Source: Gnetum montanum
Lineage: Eukaryota; Streptophyta; Gnetopsida; Gnetales; Gnetaceae
Direction: 5' to 3'
Length of the DNA: 64,000 nt
Assembly: GCA_015680685.1 (NCBI GenBank)
Contig: MNCI01027496.1
Span: forward strand, 951,468-1,015,467
Below the pieces are notes generated by a model, which saw only the letters and a program-made list of their open reading frames with translations, searched no databases and was not told the origin of the DNA. Below, piece by piece: positions 59,619 to 64,000 of the stretch. A program made the translations under genes and the position numbers. Position 1 is the first letter of the stretch; every line of letters starts with the position of its first letter.

Positions 59619-61081
59619 AATGGAAGGGATCATAGACAAGGATGAGTAAGAGGTAGTGGACGTGGACAAGGACAAGGACGAGAATGCATAGATGAACATG
59701 AAAATCACTTAGCAGTCATTCCTAATGATGAAAATGTTCATCAGCCTCAATTGCATCAAGAAGTTATTTCACATATAGGATGTGGTCGTGGATGTGGTCA
59801 TGGTCGTGGATTTGGTCAGATGTATTCAAATAATGATGATTTGATGGTCGAAGATGAATTACTTATAAATCCTATAGAGATTGTTACTATAGAACGAAAA
59901 CATGCATAAGGCCATGAAAGACAAGAATGTTTTAGACAACGAAAAAGACAAGCAGAAGTGGCAAAAATGTTACATTTAGTTGCAAGACTTGATCAAGAAC
60001 AGGCTCAACCAAGATTGCGAATGGAACATCAACAAATATCTTCTAAACATATGAACAATCAGGTATCTTATCCAAATCTTCATAAGTCAAATACACAAAT
60101 CATGCATGCAATAACAAGATTTTCAAGCGAGGTTGATAAGTTTAGTGTTCCTCGATCATGTGGTATTTGCAATGAAAGTTTTTTAATTATGTTAATGAAA
60201 CCTGTCCAAAGATTTGGTCCAACATGTGCAAGGTGTGCAAATAAAAAAGTAATGAGGATCTTGAATGACGATGGTGAAGAGATTAAGCATTTTTCTACTG
60301 ATAATAATATGGATCCAGAACCCCAGCCAATAATCTTATCAGAACTATCAGAAGTTAAAGAAATGCTTATATCACGAATTAATCCTATTTTACAAGTTAC
60401 GCATACTATTGGAGGTCAATTACAATATAAAGGACATACCATCAGTTTTATGTAAGATGTATCTGAAATTGCAACTAGGCTACCTTTGAGGATTCATGAA
60501 ATTCCAATGCTGATACTAAGACGAGTTGATCAAATTGGAACAACCTATAACTTTGTTGTAAATAAAAAGCATGTGTATGTTGCCTTATTGTATAAGAAAC
60601 AAAATGATCCATTCTATCAGGATGTAGAAATAGATGAGCATGTTTTGGATGATATTAGTGATATAGGAGATGTTAATGTTTTTGAAAGGATTCGTTATAT
60701 TAGATTGTCTGAGGAGGATGGTGAGATGAGATTACAATTTGATGGTCCTTTGGTTGATTTAAAAGAGAAAAATAGTATTAGATACACATCATTAGTAACA
60801 TCATGTCCAGTTCTTCTAGGGAAAGGACTTGATCTGGTAAGAGCTTGGTTAGAAAATCCAACTGTTGAAAGTTCAGATTATGCACAATGGCCAGCACTTT
60901 TAGAGTCACCCATCAATGATTTCAACACAGTTGAAATGCTTCCAATGTCATTTCCAATGTTGTTTCCACATGGAAAATGTGACTTCCTTATAAGAAGGTC
61001 CAAGGATGTCATGTTATGTGAATATGCTAGACATCTACTTCAATATAAGAATGGCAGATTTGGACATCATAAAAGATTCAG

Positions 61082-61176
61082 GTATCAAAAATTAATTACA
61101 TTTACATTGCTAAATAGCATTCATGTTTTTGACATCTTATGAAGTAATTACATAGGAATTTTATTTTCATTTTCAG
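61082..61176 (+). other. Intron 2 of the Helitron gene
   Basis: AG|GTATCAAA donor and TTTTCAG acceptor, 95 bp. Joining gives KRFRYHIYNMITRHH, as expected for the conserved block before Rep. Confidence 0.8.
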
Positions 61177-62092
61177 GTATCACATTTATAACATGATAAC
61201 AAGACATCATGCACTGAAATCAACATCAGTATTCTTCAAAAAAATTATTACAAAAGCACCATTAACAATCCAAAAATTATGTGAAGGACTACAAAATGCA
61301 CCATCAAATAATTTTTTTGATAATTTGATGAGATTTGGAACAACGATATGAGGAACGCCTTCGTACTGGAGAAAATGCAAAGCGCAATTGTTTGATTTGA
61401 TAAATGAGTTGGGTGCACCAACTATTTTTTTTACTTTGAGTGCAGCAGATATTTATTGGCCAAATCTACATAAGGTAATGCCTACAGAACCCCCACAAAA
61501 TGTTTCTAAGATAAGAGAGTAGAAAATGAAAAATATCATTGAGAACCCACATATAGTTGCTGAGTTTATGCATCTTCGACATAAGACATTTCGAGAAATG
61601 ATTTTATTTCAAGAATTTGATGTGGTTGATTACTAGATAAGATATGAATGGCAACATAGGGGATCACCACATGTCCATGACTTTCCTTGGATCAAGGAAG
61701 CTCTAAACATAGAAGAACTTGATTAGAATGACCTAGAAGCAGTTAGAAAGATGAGAGAGTTTTTTTATGCAATAACAAATGCATGGAATAGTAGATTTAA
61801 TCAAGATGAAATATACAATGCTATAAGTTGTTTGGAATTTCTAAATAATTATTTTAAATGTTAGAAAATTTTTTAGGTTATTTGAAAAAACCATTATAAA
61901 AATTATACAAATCTTTCATTTGTAGATGCAACGTGTTAATAATCCCAGACATCCATGCAAAATTCAAAGTTAACAGCTGCAATTCATGGATCTTGACATT
62001 GATTATGATAAGCTCTTAAATTTAGTTTAGTGACACACATAATGTAAGAGAGGAGCATGTTTAAGAATCTAAAATCATATGCAAGTTTGTAG

Positions 62093-62189
62093 GTACAATT
62101 ATATTTCTTTGAATACCTAGATTCTTATTTGCATCATGAATGTATGGGATCTACTAAAATAATTTTATAACTTCAATTTATTACCTTAG
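62093..62189 (+). other. Intron 4 of the Helitron gene
   Basis: AG|GTACAATT donor and TTACCTTAG acceptor, 97 bp. Joining gives QVCRYNVPWPL, a conserved Helitron block. An intron before it (about 61831-61925) has a clear TTTGTAG acceptor but a doubtful donor. Confidence 0.75.
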
Positions 62190-64000
62190 GTATAATGTTC
62201 CATGGCCATTGTGAGCTCAATCAGATCTCTTTCAAGATCCAGAAAACAACAATCATGTTACATATGAACCACGTCAAAATGATCCAAGGTTGAATGTTCA
62301 TAGTAGAATGATTCTTCAAACATGGAGAGCAAACACAAACTTTCAACCGATCCTTGACAAATATGTTGTTATTAAATATATTACAAAATATGCAGCAAAA
62401 TCTGAAAAGAAGTCAAGATGCTTTCATGATCTATTACTTCGTATTGCTGAATCTCGAAACCCTGAAGAAAATGCAATGACTGCATACAAAAGACTCATGA
62501 TGGATGCTACAGCTGATAAAGACATAGGTGCCATTGAGGTTTGTCATATGCTATATGAACTTCCATTAGTTGAATGCAGTCGACTATTTGATACTATAAA
62601 TGTGTCTAGAGATGTGTATAAAAGAGTTATACTAGATCTAGATGGAAATGAGGAACCAGAACCATATACATCCCTTATCAATGCATATCAAAAGAGACCA
62701 CTAAAAATGGAAGGAGTTTCATTGTTGAATGCTATAAAATATTTTACCTTTATCTCAAAGAAGAGAGAGCTACCAGTGTGGAAGCCTCAACTACGACCAA
62801 TTATTGTAAGAACATTTCCAAAATTTAGAGTAGCTCCAAGAGTAGAAGAGGAGAAATTGATAGATTACTATTGGGTGCAACTGTTACTAAACTATTCTTT
62901 TAGAGATGTCAAACACGATCTAGGAAGAAATGATGAAGAAATTGAACAAAAATAGATTTCTGTTTGACACATCTATGAATTGGAAGAGGAGACATTCGAT
63001 GAAGAGTTTGAACGTGCTTGTGAAGAAGAGAGCCAGTATACAGATATTATTCTGGAAAGACAGAATGGTATTGAATATGATTTTGAAGTACTAAATTGAC
63101 ATCTACTTACATCAGCTCATTTTCAACGAAGTAAACTCAAAATGCTTGGATTAAGAGATCGAGATAAACAAAACGAATGGCCAGCTAGCTATCCTGGAGA
63201 GGATGTTGCAAAGATTGCTACATATTTTGTTCAAGGTCATAGATCACATGGGATAATAATACATTCAAGAAATAACAACAATCAGGTGGACATATCTTCT
63301 GTAGGAGTTCAACAGAAGAAATGCTACAAGATTATCACTGGCCATCTATATATGCAACAATTCAAAATGGATGAAGTTTCTCCTCTATTGATAATTATTC
63401 AAGGTACAGCAGGCACAGGAAAATCGTATCTCATTGATACGATTCGTAAATAATTTAGTCAAACTTGCTCATTGAGAAAGAATAGCTTATTGATGCTCGC
63501 CCCTACTGGTGCTGTAGCGTATAATATTAATGCAACTACAATACATTCTACGTTGAAGATTGGAATCGGAGATTACAAACCATTAGCTGCATCAACTTTG
63601 TCATCATTACAAAATAAATACAAATACTTAAAGTATATTATTATAGATGAAATGAGTTTCATAGGTGGCAAATTGCTTGGCAGCATTGACAAAAGGCTTA
63701 AGAAAATATTTCCAGATAATCGTTTAGATAACTTTGGTGGTATATCTATGATACTTATTACAGATCTTGCACAGCTTCTACCTGTTAAAGATGTTATATC
63801 GTACATATCATCTCAGATGCATGTGAAGAATTTATGGTTGGCATTCAATAAATTTGTAACCTTGGATGTTGTGTATTGACAAAGGGGTGATGATTCACAA
63901 CAACAAATATTTAGAGAAGTTTTTATGAATATACGAGAAGGAAAGATGACTGATGAGGATTATGACTTTTTAAGCTTGAGAATGCAACTTCCATCAACAT

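Larger units (their letters stand above)
59340..64000 (+). pseudogene. Helitron Rep-helicase (RepHel), partial, with introns
   Basis: Exon 1 59340-59516 (MPGDRERELNRARQQHLKDR, Arg/Gln-rich). Intron 59517-59618. Exon 2 59619-61081 holds Gly/Arg repeats, a Cys-rich finger (CGICNES...CARCANKK, about 60159-60246), a SELSEVKEMLISRINPI block and FPMLFPHGKCDF. Intron 61082-61176. Exon 3, from 61177, carries the Rep start LSAADIYWPNLHK and the HUH motif HVH at 61670-61678. Another probable intron ends at 61925. Exon 4 61926-62092, intron 62093-62189. Exon 5 runs from 62190 to the window end. It has the two-tyrosine motif KYITKY (Tyr at 62377 and 62389), then a PIF1-type helicase with Walker A GTAGTGKS (63403-63426), APTGAVAYNI and DEMSFIGG (Asp-Glu at 63646-63651). 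TDLAQLLPV stands where GDxxQLPPV is usual. About 18 in-frame stops and no frameshift. Rep nicks and joins DNA, and the helicase unwinds it during rolling-circle transposition. Confidence 0.9.

Overview
The window looks like plant nuclear DNA from a large, repeat-filled genome. It is AT-rich and made almost entirely of decayed transposable elements nested in one another, with no intact single-copy host gene. The primer binding sites of the main LTR family match the 3' end of plant tRNA-Asp, which is the primer of the Athila group of Ty3/gypsy elements. The Helitron has short plant-like introns. A gymnosperm or other large-genome plant would fit, but the species cannot be named from the sequence.

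Layout. 1-5802: minus-strand gag-only Athila-like element (A), cut by the window start and inserted into the reverse transcriptase of a second minus-strand element (B, 5803-11092). 11093-12056: short AT-rich spacer with SINE-like pieces. 12057-36617: plus-strand full-length master-type element (C), with LTRs, tRNA-Asp-type PBS, gag, protease, RT, RNase H, integrase, a spacer, a third ORF in the env position and PPT, flanked by the 5-bp duplication ATAAG. C is split inside integrase by a Tat-like element (D, 18834-30326, duplication GTCCT). D is in turn interrupted at about 22390-25510 by a composite insert holding a host-gene-like fragment and a copia-type LTR. 36623-37193: SINE-like repeats. 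37199-43945: minus-strand gag-protease element (E) with a 652-base assembly gap. 43946-46313: SINE-like repeats and unexplained AT-rich DNA. 46319-47069: solo LTR of the A subtype. 47070-57090: a duplicated anonymous repeat whose left copy is interrupted by F (48333-55411, perfect AAAAT duplication). F is the best preserved non-autonomous element. 57090-57870: a 49-bp minisatellite and related motifs. About 58270-58730: fragment of an unrecognised gene on the minus strand. 59340 to the end: Rep-helicase gene of a Helitron, with three clear short introns, one probable further intron and about 18 point stops but no frameshift.

How the parts relate. C and B are master-type elements that once coded for a full polyprotein. 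A, E and F are of the same family but lack RT, RNase H and integrase. They keep the LTR, PBS, gag, usually protease, the post-pol spacer and the 3' end, so they probably moved with enzymes supplied by C/B-like copies. The U3 part of each LTR carries its own array of short self-complementary motifs just upstream of the TATA box. The array differs between copies, and a related array with its own TATA-like box sits inside C upstream of the third ORF. That is the most unusual regulatory structure in the window.
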